Assembly: GCA_964500965.1 (NCBI GenBank)
Contig: CAZCQZ010000014.1
Span: 1 to 42,027, forward strand
Direction of reading: 5' to 3'
Source: JAISGQ01 sp964500965
GTDB taxonomy: Bacteria; Bacillota; Clostridia; Oscillospirales; Acutalibacteraceae
DNA: 42,027 bases
Shown here: one piece after another, positions 25,611-33,301 of the stretch
How positions within the stretch are numbered: position 1 is the first letter of the stretch
How the letters are laid out: each line of letters starts with the position of its first letter
Made by a program: the position numbers and the translations under genes
Notes under the pieces: generated by a model
Told to the model about the DNA's origin: nothing
Seen by the model: only the letters and a program-made list of their open reading frames with translations
The model's database searches: none

Positions 25611-26447
25611 ATGGATAAGAAAAATGACGGCACTATGGAAAACAAGTATACGATGATGATAGACGAACAATACAAGAGTGTTTACGTGGGAATATCATCT
25701 GTCATAGGAAAAAGAAATGGGCAGCAGGATACAATTAAATCTGATTCGTGTTCTTCTTATGCGAATAACGGTAAAATGATTTCGGTTTTGTGCGATGGCA
25801 TGGGAGGACTAAGCGGAGGAGAAAGGGCAAGTACATTGTGTGCTTCAATTGTATATGATACTTTTCATAGTGGTTTGAAATTTGTGTCTATTCCTACATT
25901 TTTCAAGTCGGTAATTGATGAATCCGATGAAAAAGTCGGGCTTTTGAAAAGCAATGACGGTGCTCAAAGTATTAAGGCGGGCACAACGCTTGCAAGTGTT
26001 GTTATTGATGATAACCAACTGTATTGGGCGTCTGTAGGTGATAGTAGAATTTACATAATTCGGAACAACAATATTTTGTGCGTGACAAAAGATCATAATT
26101 TCTCAATGATTCTAAATGAAAAAGTTAAGCGTGGTGAAATTTCGCGCGAGGAAGCAGAAAATGATAAGCAAAAGGAGGCGTTGATTAGCTATATTGGTAT
26201 CGGTGGAGTGCGGTATATAGATATGAATGGCAAAGGTCTTTGTTTGGCAGACAAAGATTATATAGTATTGTGCAGCGATGGATTATATCGTAGTTTATCG
26301 GATATAGAAATCAAAGAAATAGTATGTTGTTTTGGAGCAGAAACACAGCAGGCGGCAGAGGCACTTACAAGCTATGCGCTAAATAAAAATTTTAAAAATC
26401 AGGATAATACGTCTGTGGTAGTGATTGCGTATAGAGAATTTGGGTGA
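25611..26447 (+). CDS. PP2C-family Ser/Thr protein phosphatase (3 of 3)
   Basis: A 278-residue phosphatase with NGQQD (Asp40), CDGMGG (Asp62), GTT, SVGDSRIY, TKDHN, CSDGL and QDNTSV in order. The first ~20 residues (MENKYTMMIDEQ) lie before the catalytic fold, so a start at the ATG at 25635 is also possible. It is closest to the first phosphatase in motif wording. It lies 8 bases after the FHA-kinase gene and probably reverses its action. A short hairpin (26451-26479) follows. Confidence 0.92.
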   Translation: MDKKNDGTMENKYTMMIDEQYKSVYVGISSVIGKRNGQQDTIKSDSCSSYANNGKMISVLCDGMGGLSGGERASTLCASIVYDTFHSGLKFVSIPTFFKSVIDESDEKVGLLKSNDGAQSIKAGTTLASVVIDDNQLYWASVGDSRIYIIRNNNILCVTKDHNFSMILNEKVKRGEISREEAENDKQKEALISYIGIGGVRYIDMNGKGLCLADKDYIVLCSDGLYRSLSDIEIKEIVCCFGAETQQAAEALTSYALNKNFKNQDNTSVVVIAYREFG

Positions 26448-26450
26448 ATT

Positions 26451-26479
26451 CAATACTTGAAAGTCAAATTCAAGTATTG
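26451..26479 (+). terminator. Small hairpin between phosphatase and FHA genes
   Basis: Arms CAATACTTGA and TCAAGTATTG around a 9-base loop, followed by TTTC. AT-rich and without a real T-run, so more likely an RNA processing or attenuation structure than a full terminator. Confidence 0.4.
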
Positions 26480-26516
26480 TTTCATATAGACTATTAAAAA
26501 ATTGGAGTGTTGAAAA

Positions 26517-27092
26517 ATGAAAATGGCAAGATGCGAAAATGATCACTTTTATGATGCGGAACGCTTTGAGAGTTGTCCGCATTGTAACCAGCCGAGCATA
26601 AGCACGGTTATACAGGATCCGAATAAAGGTTCTATGTACACCGAGGATGTTCTTAAGGAATTAATTGATGATGCAAAAGGCGGAGGCGGGGCTCAGAAGA
26701 CAATAGGGTATTTTGGAGAAATCCCGGTTGAACCGGTAGTTGGTTGGCTGGTAGCAATCGAGGGAAGTAATTATGGCGAAAGCTTTAAGCTCAAGAGCGG
26801 TAGGAATTATATCGGCAGATCCGCTCAAATGGATATAGTCCTTACAAAAGACAATTCCATTTCGCGCGAAAAACATGCAATTGTGATTTACGAACCTAAA
26901 GGAAATATATTCCTTGTACAGCCCGGTGATGCAAAAGAACTGTTCTATCTGAATGATAATGTCGTTTTGACTGTCACTGAAATCAAAGCATATGACGTTC
27001 TTTCCCTCGGCGGAACAAAGTTGCTGTTTATTCCTTGTTGCTCGGATAAATTCAACTGGGATTCTGTTAAACCTGAGAAAGACAAGAAATAA
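26517..27092 (+). CDS. FHA-domain protein with N-terminal Cys/His metal-binding motif (paralogue)
   Basis: A 191-residue cytoplasmic protein, paralogue of the one at 21966. The N-terminal motif has Cys6, His10, Cys20 and Cys23 (CENDH...CPHC). A Gly-rich linker (GGGGAQKTIGYFGE) holds Thr62, a candidate kinase site placed as in the paralogue. The FHA domain runs from GWLVAIEG (76-83), with IGRSA (99-103) and SREKH (116-120); the NGT position reads YLNDN, so the pocket is not canonical there. GGAG lies 9 bases before the ATG. It begins the last three-gene group, which includes two DUF4234-like membrane proteins. Confidence 0.85.
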   Translation: MKMARCENDHFYDAERFESCPHCNQPSISTVIQDPNKGSMYTEDVLKELIDDAKGGGGAQKTIGYFGEIPVEPVVGWLVAIEGSNYGESFKLKSGRNYIGRSAQMDIVLTKDNSISREKHAIVIYEPKGNIFLVQPGDAKELFYLNDNVVLTVTEIKAYDVLSLGGTKLLFIPCCSDKFNWDSVKPEKDKK

Positions 27093-27114
27093 GAGTTAAG
27101 AAAGGATTATTGTT

Positions 27115-27630
27115 ATGGAAAAAATTCAAGAACGTAGTATGAAGTGGTTGTGGTTGCCTAAAGTGCTTTTTATTGCCGCATTGCTACTGCTGTTAGGATC
27201 ATTTTGGATTGCGGCTTTTAGCCCAGTATTCGGGATGATTCTGTATGTGATTTTTTTTCTGTCTGCGTTTGGACTGTTGGTAACATCATTAGTTTATGAT
27301 TTCTATTTTTACTATCAATTATCGCTTGATGTAAATGCAATTTGTGAAGGCGATGGAATTGAGACTAAAAGCTATCTGTTTGTATTTGCTTTGAATACGA
27401 TAACGTTCGGAATTTATGGTAAGTATTGGATTTATAAAGTTGCTCAAAGACTCCAGGCAAATGCACCTAAATATGGTTTTAAGATGATTATCGGCGGAAA
27501 AGAAATGTTGGTACTTGACCTATTCAGTATGGGTTGGATTTCAAAATGGGAATTTGTTAGAAATATGAACCGTTTTGCAAGTGTTTACAACAGAAATGGC
27601 TTGCCGAAAAATGAGGGAGGTATTCAGTGA
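27115..27630 (+). CDS. DUF4234-like membrane protein
   Basis: 171 residues. Two N-terminal helices (about 15-35 and 38-60), then a segment matching the DUF4234 pattern NTITFGIYGKYWIYK (about 98-112) and the closing RNMNRFASVYN. Function of the family is unknown. AAAGGA precedes the ATG. The stop overlaps the start of the next gene, which carries the same type of segment plus an FHA domain, so the two proteins probably form a pair. Confidence 0.75.
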   Translation: MEKIQERSMKWLWLPKVLFIAALLLLLGSFWIAAFSPVFGMILYVIFFLSAFGLLVTSLVYDFYFYYQLSLDVNAICEGDGIETKSYLFVFALNTITFGIYGKYWIYKVAQRLQANAPKYGFKMIIGGKEMLVLDLFSMGWISKWEFVRNMNRFASVYNRNGLPKNEGGIQ

Positions 27631-28628
27631 TGGAAAAGAGGAGTTTTACAAAATATTTATTTTTGAATTGCCTCACATTAGGTATTTACGGATTTATTAC
27701 CGGAAGTAAAATGGACGATGAGATTAATTTGCTCTGCAAGGGAGACAATCAGAAACCTGGCGTTAGCTATACTGCGGCGGTATTTATTCGATTGATTCCG
27801 ATTTTTGGATTGATATACTTTAATTATTGGTGGTATCAACAAAACAATCGTGTAAAGCTTAATGGAAACAGATATGGAATTAATGTCAAAGAAAGTGGTA
27901 CAGACATGTTCCTTATGCGAACTGTTTTGAAAATTCCATTGTTTTTAGGCACTGTTTTTGTGAATCTTTTAGCTATGATAGTACCGTTGGTGCTGGGTTC
28001 TCTGTTTGCACTAATAAGCCCGATTTTTACAGCGATTTTTATGGCAATATGCTGGCTGATTTTAGGTTTGTTCTCAGGCGAACTTACCGCCGGTGCGGCT
28101 ATTTCAAATTATTACTTAATCAAAAACTTAAATCGCTTTGCAGATGTATATCATAACGGAGCGGCACCTTTCGAGCCGATGGCTTATGAATATTATCCTT
28201 CAGTAGAAAGCAAATATCCCAATTATCTTCCCAATATGATCAACGGTGCTGCTCCCAGCGATCCTTATGTAAATATTCCAGGTGACGAGGGAAAACCACA
28301 ACGCACCGACATACTTAGCGGTAGCCTTATCGGTGTAAAAGGTACTTGCGCAGGTTACAGCTTTGATTTGAACTCAGGAGAGGAAATTATCATCGGCAAA
28401 GATGCGAAAGTATCTATGATCGTTATTGACCCTGCTTATAAGGAAATCAGTCGCAAGCACGTTGGTGTTTGCTATGATATTACTCGTGACCAGTATCGTG
28501 TGGTTGATTATTCCTCTAACGGAACCTGGGCAAACGGAATTAGAATGGATCGCGGTCAAGCAGTTTATCTTCCCCATAGCACAGAATTAAAACTTGCAAA
28601 TGACAAAAATATATTCCTATTAGGCTAA
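27630..28628 (+). CDS. DUF4234-like membrane protein with C-terminal FHA domain
   Basis: 332 residues from the ATG at 27630 (GAGGGAGG 9 bases upstream; a GTG at 27627 is possible). The N-terminus has NCLTLGIYGF typical of DUF4234, then helices at about 50-65, 95-120 and 122-150, and a second family motif KNLNRFADVYHNG. A Pro/Tyr/Asn-rich linker (about 180-220) leads to the cytoplasmic FHA domain with IIGKD, ISRKH and SSNGT, a full phospho-threonine pocket. It is the last gene before a strong terminator. It could bring phosphorylated partners to a membrane complex; the complex itself is unknown. Confidence 0.85.
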   Translation: MEKRSFTKYLFLNCLTLGIYGFITGSKMDDEINLLCKGDNQKPGVSYTAAVFIRLIPIFGLIYFNYWWYQQNNRVKLNGNRYGINVKESGTDMFLMRTVLKIPLFLGTVFVNLLAMIVPLVLGSLFALISPIFTAIFMAICWLILGLFSGELTAGAAISNYYLIKNLNRFADVYHNGAAPFEPMAYEYYPSVESKYPNYLPNMINGAAPSDPYVNIPGDEGKPQRTDILSGSLIGVKGTCAGYSFDLNSGEEIIIGKDAKVSMIVIDPAYKEISRKHVGVCYDITRDQYRVVDYSSNGTWANGIRMDRGQAVYLPHSTELKLANDKNIFLLG

Positions 28629-28653
28629 GTTTTTTAGCCGGGTATTTTAGCCG

Positions 28654-28700
28654 TTGAGGTTGCCGGAGTGATTTATCAGACAGCCGGCAACCTCAATTTT
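28654..28700 (+). terminator. Terminator of the signalling cluster
   Basis: A 13-bp stem TTGAGGTTGCCGG/CCGGCAACCTCAA (28654-28666 and 28684-28696) with a 17-base loop, then TTTTG. It marks the end of the long transcript. Confidence 0.8.
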
Positions 28701-28796
28701 GTATGATTGGTGCAACAATGGTTTTGTAAAATGTATAAAGTGATTGCCAAATAAATATTTTTGTTTATATCGTATCTACCGTGTCGGTATCGCCGG

Positions 28797-28840
28797 TTTT
28801 GAAGAATTCGCTCGCTGCGCTCCCTAATTCTTCAAAATTT
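28797..28840. terminator. Second hairpin with possible two-way terminator
   Basis: Arms TTTTGAAGAATT and AATTCTTCAAAA (12 bp) with a loop containing GCTCGCTGCGCTC, followed by TTT. The A/T-ended arms would work on either strand. Loops of this type also occur as dispersed repeats in Clostridia. Confidence 0.5.
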
Positions 28841-28876
28841 TAAATATTAGAGCTGAGCGTAAATCTAAAAAAGGGG

Positions 28877-28882
28877 TATAAT
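28877..28882 (+). promoter_or_regulatory. -10 element before the WG/SH3b gene
   Basis: A perfect TATAAT preceded by GGGG. No good -35 lies 16-18 bases upstream (GCTGAG at 28854-28859 is poor), so it is either weak or activator-dependent. It gives the last island gene its own possible promoter. Confidence 0.45.
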
Positions 28883-28916
28883 ATGGCTCCGGCTATGTTG
28901 TACAAAGTGATGAGAA

Positions 28917-30986
28917 ATGAAAAAAAGCTATGTTACAAATACGAAAATGAGCATCAATTCATCTGTTGCTGCGGTAGCAGCATTTTGCAAAACCGTAGCT
29001 CAAAGCATAAAAAAGTTGTTCAATAATAAAAAACCGGTTTTTTCGATAATCGCAATAACGCTTAGTATGTCTGCCCTTTTGGGCGCTGATGCCGGTAGTA
29101 TGGCTTGCGATTCGCGCTTCAAAAGTACCGATGTTAATTGCGACATCAATAATGACGAAGCCGCGCTGTATTACGAGTACATCCGTGAGAATCTTAGATT
29201 GCTAGATGTTTCAAGTTTTCCGTATTCAAACGATGTGGGTGTGCTTAGTGCTCTGATAGATGATTTCAATAGTGACGGTGTTAAAGAAATGGTTACGGCA
29301 TCAATATCATTAAACGCTGCCGACCAAAAATATATCATATTAGATCTCTATGGACTTAATGACAATGAAGTTGAAAAGTGGGACACAAGTACAGATTTTT
29401 CTGTATCCGGAGTCGGTAATTTTTCAAATAGTTTCTGTGTAACATATGAAAATCAAAAATTTAGAATTCAAACAATCACATTGAGCTATGGCGGCAGTTC
29501 TCGCAGCGAAGAGTATGTTACACTAAGTATTGGCAACAACAGCTTTGTACTAGAAACCGATTATGATATTTACGAATTCTATAGAAATGACGATTACAGA
29601 TATGAAGAAAAGGTGTCTAACGAGAAATATTCGTCCTGTTCTGTAATATATGATGAGATACGCAATTCCGGGTACTTGATACATAGCCATGATTATGAAA
29701 ACGTTGCGCAGGATAACTGCAATCATATGTTTATTGCAGTTAATAGCAATGATTCTTCTCTTGCCGGCGTACATGGATTTATTCTCGACAGCACCGATTT
29801 GTCAGAAAATATTAGCGAAAATGCAAATAACACAAATAATAGTGAAAATTCAAATGATGTTAATTATAGCGACAAATATAGCTGGATCGTTCAACCTGAC
29901 ATAGAAGCTGAAGATATAAATGTGATACGTTGTTGTGTAGGCGATACTGATTACGGTCAATATAAATATGATAGAATCAGCGTTATCAGTAGAGAAAGTG
30001 GAGTTGGCTTAATTAACTACGCCGGAGGCATTATTACAGGTGTGGATTTTGAGTGTATTGAAGTCTATGACCAGCAGTATTTGCTTTTCGATTGTTCAAA
30101 AAAAGGTGATACATATTATACCTTATCTTCACTGTATGAGCTGAAAAAAATCAATGAAGATACTGCATTTGGTATTGTTGGGGGTGGATTTGGCGATGTT
30201 GAAGAAATAGTATGGATTGATTCCGATGGATTATACCTTGATTACGATGCGCAAAAAGTATCTGATATTCCATCGGGAATTTATGCGGTAAGATACCTAT
30301 CGAAGAATGATTACCAAATCTATGATGATTCAATATGGATTACCGCAGAAGATTATAAAATTGTTGTTCTTAAAGACGGCAAGTTGATAAATTCTGAAAT
30401 TTATGAAGATGCCGGAGCTTTCTCCGATGGTGTAATATCTGTCAAGCTAAACGGAAAATGGGGTTACATTGATCAAAACGGTTCAACAGTTTTGCCATTT
30501 GAGTTTGATGCATGTTGGAATTCAAACGGAACATATGAGTGGAAGAATGAGTTATTTGAAAAAAGCCCATATAATGCCTCTGATGGTTACATTGTTGTAA
30601 GTAAAAACGGAGAATATGCTTTGTACGATGTAGAGGGTAATATCGTAATAGAATTTGGCGAGTTTGAAAAAATACGACCCGTTTATGAGGGCATGTGTTG
30701 GGTAGAAACAAATGGAAGATGGGGTGTAATTGCTCTTGAACCAAATGTAACTGCATTGAATACTATATTGCCCGAAAAAACATTCCAAAGCAAAACCGCA
30801 ACCGTAAAAAGCAGCAGTGGATTGCGAATGAGAGAAGGACCCGGAACAAATTATTACGTTATTTCGATTCTTTCCAACAAGACTAAAGTTACACTTTGCG
30901 GTGTAACCGGCGACTGGTCTTACATTTGCTATGATTCAATTTATGGCTGGGTAAAAAGTGAATATCTTGAAATTTCTAACAATTAG
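28917..30986 (+). CDS. Exported protein with WG-type repeats and C-terminal SH3b domain
   Basis: 689 residues. A long basic N-terminus is followed by a hydrophobic segment (about 41-58), read as a signal peptide or signal anchor. Residues 70-270 resemble a DUF-type calcium-binding-like domain (DDFNSDGVKEMV). About 470-610 contain WG-repeat features (KLNGKWGYIDQNG and ETNGRWGVIALEP). The last ~65 residues are a bacterial SH3 domain (SGLRMREGPGTNYYVI...GDWSYICYD...GWVKSEYLE), normally a cell-wall-binding fold. It probably sits in the cell wall near the giant Ig-like protein. The ribosome site before the ATG is weak. It is separated from the main cluster by a terminator. Confidence 0.82.
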   Translation: MKKSYVTNTKMSINSSVAAVAAFCKTVAQSIKKLFNNKKPVFSIIAITLSMSALLGADAGSMACDSRFKSTDVNCDINNDEAALYYEYIRENLRLLDVSSFPYSNDVGVLSALIDDFNSDGVKEMVTASISLNAADQKYIILDLYGLNDNEVEKWDTSTDFSVSGVGNFSNSFCVTYENQKFRIQTITLSYGGSSRSEEYVTLSIGNNSFVLETDYDIYEFYRNDDYRYEEKVSNEKYSSCSVIYDEIRNSGYLIHSHDYENVAQDNCNHMFIAVNSNDSSLAGVHGFILDSTDLSENISENANNTNNSENSNDVNYSDKYSWIVQPDIEAEDINVIRCCVGDTDYGQYKYDRISVISRESGVGLINYAGGIITGVDFECIEVYDQQYLLFDCSKKGDTYYTLSSLYELKKINEDTAFGIVGGGFGDVEEIVWIDSDGLYLDYDAQKVSDIPSGIYAVRYLSKNDYQIYDDSIWITAEDYKIVVLKDGKLINSEIYEDAGAFSDGVISVKLNGKWGYIDQNGSTVLPFEFDACWNSNGTYEWKNELFEKSPYNASDGYIVVSKNGEYALYDVEGNIVIEFGEFEKIRPVYEGMCWVETNGRWGVIALEPNVTALNTILPEKTFQSKTATVKSSSGLRMREGPGTNYYVISILSNKTKVTLCGVTGDWSYICYDSIYGWVKSEYLEISNN

Positions 30987-31186
30987 GGAAATCTGAATTA
31001 ACCACGTCATCTACTGAACAAAAAAGCAAAAGTATTGATGCATACAAAGCCGAGCTTCTTGATATTCACGATAATCCATATGACTATTTAATCACATCAC
31101 TTCCATTTGAGATAGAAGATTGCTTGTTTGGAATTGCCGATGAAAACGAAGATGATTTGATTCATGACTTTGTAACTGAATGCTAA
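30980..31186 (+). pseudogene. 3' tail of a lost gene next to the right island boundary
   Basis: A 68-codon open frame with no start codon, ending in a run that looks like real protein (DAYKAELLDIHDNPYDYL, then DDLIHDFVTEC). It begins by overlapping the end of the preceding gene. The last 14 codons also occur, as a shorter remnant, at 6811-6852. The parent family is not recognised. Confidence 0.55.
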
Positions 31187-31236
31187 AATTTAATAGTAGT
31201 ATGAACAGCCCCGGCTTGACATCAAGCCGGGGCTGT
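31142..31236 (+). repeat. Right copy of the 95-bp direct repeat
   Basis: Near-identical to 6806-6899. The internal hairpin (31205-31236) lacks the T-run seen on the left. It can serve as a transcription end for the convergent CotH gene and the WG/SH3b gene. Confidence 0.85.
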
Positions 31237-31279
31237 AATCTTTAGTATTGATAATGTTTTTTACGCTTTTCGCAGGGTT

Positions 31280-33214
31280 TTAAAGGTTGGGATAAACTTC
31301 CGAGAAGTAATAGTCAATATAATCAATCATCGGCTGAATATTATCCGCTCTGTCGGTAAGGAAATCCATAATGCACAGATAGCTTGCATATCCGCCGAAA
31401 TTACTGTTATGAGCACTGCCGATGTGATTGTAACGAGCAAAAAACTGGTCGTAGAGAGGCGTGTAAACGTCCTTGAATTTATTGAGCTGTTTAATAGCGG
31501 CATCGTATTGAAAGTAGGTGTCGCTTAGAGAAAGAATACGATTTTCAAAGGATTCACGCCAGCCTTCGTTAGTTATCAGGTAAGTGAAAACAAGCACCGA
31601 CGGATTGCTTGTGCTCATGTCAAGCATACCGTATTCCTTGTAATTATCCTCTTTTACGGTGTTTGTATACGCATCGCTTCTGCCTGAAACGCCGCCGAAT
31701 TCGACATCGTAAATGCAGTAACGCCAACGACCGTCGGCATAAGAATTGCTTTCGTCCACTGCCGTGGTTCTCCACATGGACCAGTTTTTGCCCGGCCAGT
31801 CCCATTTGTTGTTTATCCAAAGCTCAATCGCAAAATAATCCATTGCCGATTGAGTGTCAACAAGCTTTTCAAATTCGGCATAATCCTCGTCGCTTTCGAG
31901 ATTATCGTGGGTGTCGAAAAATTCGAGAAGCTCACCGAAATAATAGCTTACATCGGTTTCGCCGTCGGGAAGGTCGCCAATATCGAGCTTGTAGCCGATT
32001 TCATACTTTTCGGCATCACCCTTGTAAAGAACCACATCGTCCTGGTTTACACCGTGTGTATCTTCAAAATAATCATCGGTGTAATCCTCCTGAAGAACGT
32101 AAAGTCCCCAGTATTCACCGTTCAGGTAAACCACGGCAGGGCGGGAAGTGAGTGTTTCAACAGCCATTTCCGAAACAAGCGATGCCCAGTAGGTATCGCT
32201 GTATTTTGTGGTAAACGCGCAGTTGCCGCCGTTTCTAAGCACAAGAGTCTTGAATTTATCCATGACCTCACCGCTGTCGTTTTTCAGAGAATCACCGAAA
32301 ACAGCATAGTTAAAGTTCTTTTCGCCATAGTCCTTGCGCGCATAAAGGCGGAAGCCCTTTTGATAATCCGAGCGTGAATAGTTGCCCTGAATACGAATTC
32401 CGCAGTCCTGCGACAGTACAAGCTCGGTAGTAGTGCCGTTGCTCTCAAAGAAATCTATGTGAGCTTCACGCTCCCAGTCACGCCCTCTTTGCTTGTAGTT
32501 TGCATCAATGTTTCGGGCATCCTTGTAATCGCCGTATTTGCCGTGCTCCATAAGATATGAAAGCTGTTCGTCGAAAACTGCGCCTTTGACATAAATGCCT
32601 GTTTCATAGTCGAAAAGGTCATCGGCGTCCATGGAGATTGAAATTACGGCGAGTGTTGTACCTGCCGCCTCACAGCTTTCCGCTATGCCCTGTACATGAT
32701 CTTCCATACTGCCTATAAAATAGGTCTGAGTTACCACGGCAGTATATGCGCCGTCGGAATCAAGCGCCGCCGCTTTGATTATAGTACACTTATCAACCTC
32801 TGCATCGGTGGGGGTTGTGAGACTTGAAACAAAACCCTGAGTTTCGGTATCAAATTTGCAGTTCGCCGCATCGTAAAGATTCGGGTCGATTGCAGAAAGC
32901 ACATTGGGGTCATCTGAGCGGTCGGTAATTTTTATCGGATTTTTGTATATCATGCGTGAATCGCTTTCGGTAGGGTCGCTGCCGTCGGTGGTATAAAAAA
33001 TCACAGCACCGTTGCCGCTTTCGAGAGTAAGCTCAAATTCGTTTTCATAAACGCCGCCGAGTGTGGAAAATTCAACTGCTTGAGATGAAATTTCATCGGT
33101 TGTGGCAAAGTATTCGGAGGGAAGCTTTTCTTCCTCCTTACAGCCGCAGAAAACAGCCGCAAGTATACTTAAAACGAGAATGACGGAAAGAACACGGGTG
33201 ATCTTGATGCTCAT
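31280..33214 (-). CDS. CotH-kinase-family lipoprotein
   Basis: 644 residues. Signal peptide with a probable lipobox at Cys25 (AAVFCGC). Residues about 45-165 form a chitobiase/FN3-like beta domain (GAVIFYTTDGSDPT). The CotH atypical-kinase domain follows from about 190, with GIRIQGNYSRSDYQKGF, RNGGN, VYLNGEYWGLYVLQED and WRYCIYDVEFG; in studied CotH proteins equivalent residues bind ATP and metal and phosphorylate secreted partners. Outside the spore coat this family is also found beside surface and cellulosome-like proteins, so the target may be a surface protein. Promoter at 33256-33284. It stands alone and converges on the island's right repeat. Confidence 0.9.
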   Translation of the reverse strand: MSIKITRVLSVILVLSILAAVFCGCKEEEKLPSEYFATTDEISSQAVEFSTLGGVYENEFELTLESGNGAVIFYTTDGSDPTESDSRMIYKNPIKITDRSDDPNVLSAIDPNLYDAANCKFDTETQGFVSSLTTPTDAEVDKCTIIKAAALDSDGAYTAVVTQTYFIGSMEDHVQGIAESCEAAGTTLAVISISMDADDLFDYETGIYVKGAVFDEQLSYLMEHGKYGDYKDARNIDANYKQRGRDWEREAHIDFFESNGTTTELVLSQDCGIRIQGNYSRSDYQKGFRLYARKDYGEKNFNYAVFGDSLKNDSGEVMDKFKTLVLRNGGNCAFTTKYSDTYWASLVSEMAVETLTSRPAVVYLNGEYWGLYVLQEDYTDDYFEDTHGVNQDDVVLYKGDAEKYEIGYKLDIGDLPDGETDVSYYFGELLEFFDTHDNLESDEDYAEFEKLVDTQSAMDYFAIELWINNKWDWPGKNWSMWRTTAVDESNSYADGRWRYCIYDVEFGGVSGRSDAYTNTVKEDNYKEYGMLDMSTSNPSVLVFTYLITNEGWRESFENRILSLSDTYFQYDAAIKQLNKFKDVYTPLYDQFFARYNHIGSAHNSNFGGYASYLCIMDFLTDRADNIQPMIDYIDYYFSEVYPNL

Positions 33215-33255
33215 TATGTTTCACACTTTCTGTTATAAATTTCGGAGGTTACATT

Positions 33256-33284
33256 ATTTTATCATGAAACCGCTGAAATAACAA
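33256..33284 (-). promoter_or_regulatory. Promoter of the CotH lipoprotein gene
   Basis: On the minus strand, TTGTTA (33284-33279), a 17-base spacer and TAAAAT (33261-33256), about 42 bases before the ATG. Confidence 0.6.
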
Positions 33285-33301
33285 GCCCCGACAGAGCCGT
33301 T

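Larger units (their letters stand above)
6806..31236. mobile_element. Candidate genomic island carrying a kinase/phosphatase/FHA cluster
   Basis: Bounded by near-identical 95-bp direct repeats in the same orientation, with a tyrosine recombinase close to the left end and a composition clearly more AT-rich than the flanks (by hand count 12 G+C in 60 at 9061-9120, against 33 in 60 at 39001-39060). All cargo genes run left to right. No conjugation, replication or phage structural genes are visible, and the repeats do not rebuild a whole target gene at either end. The boundary call is therefore a hypothesis: an alternative is a chromosomal cluster flanked by two copies of a dispersed gene-tail/terminator sequence. 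Confidence 0.45.

Noticed and set aside
9056..28628. Type VI or type VII secretion system
   Set aside because: Kinase, phosphatase and FHA genes recall their regulators, but no EssC/EccC ATPase, WXG100 protein, sheath, Hcp, VgrG or baseplate gene is present.
6806..31236. Prophage or conjugative element
   Set aside because: Apart from the recombinase there are no phage structural, lysis, replication, relaxase or type IV secretion genes.
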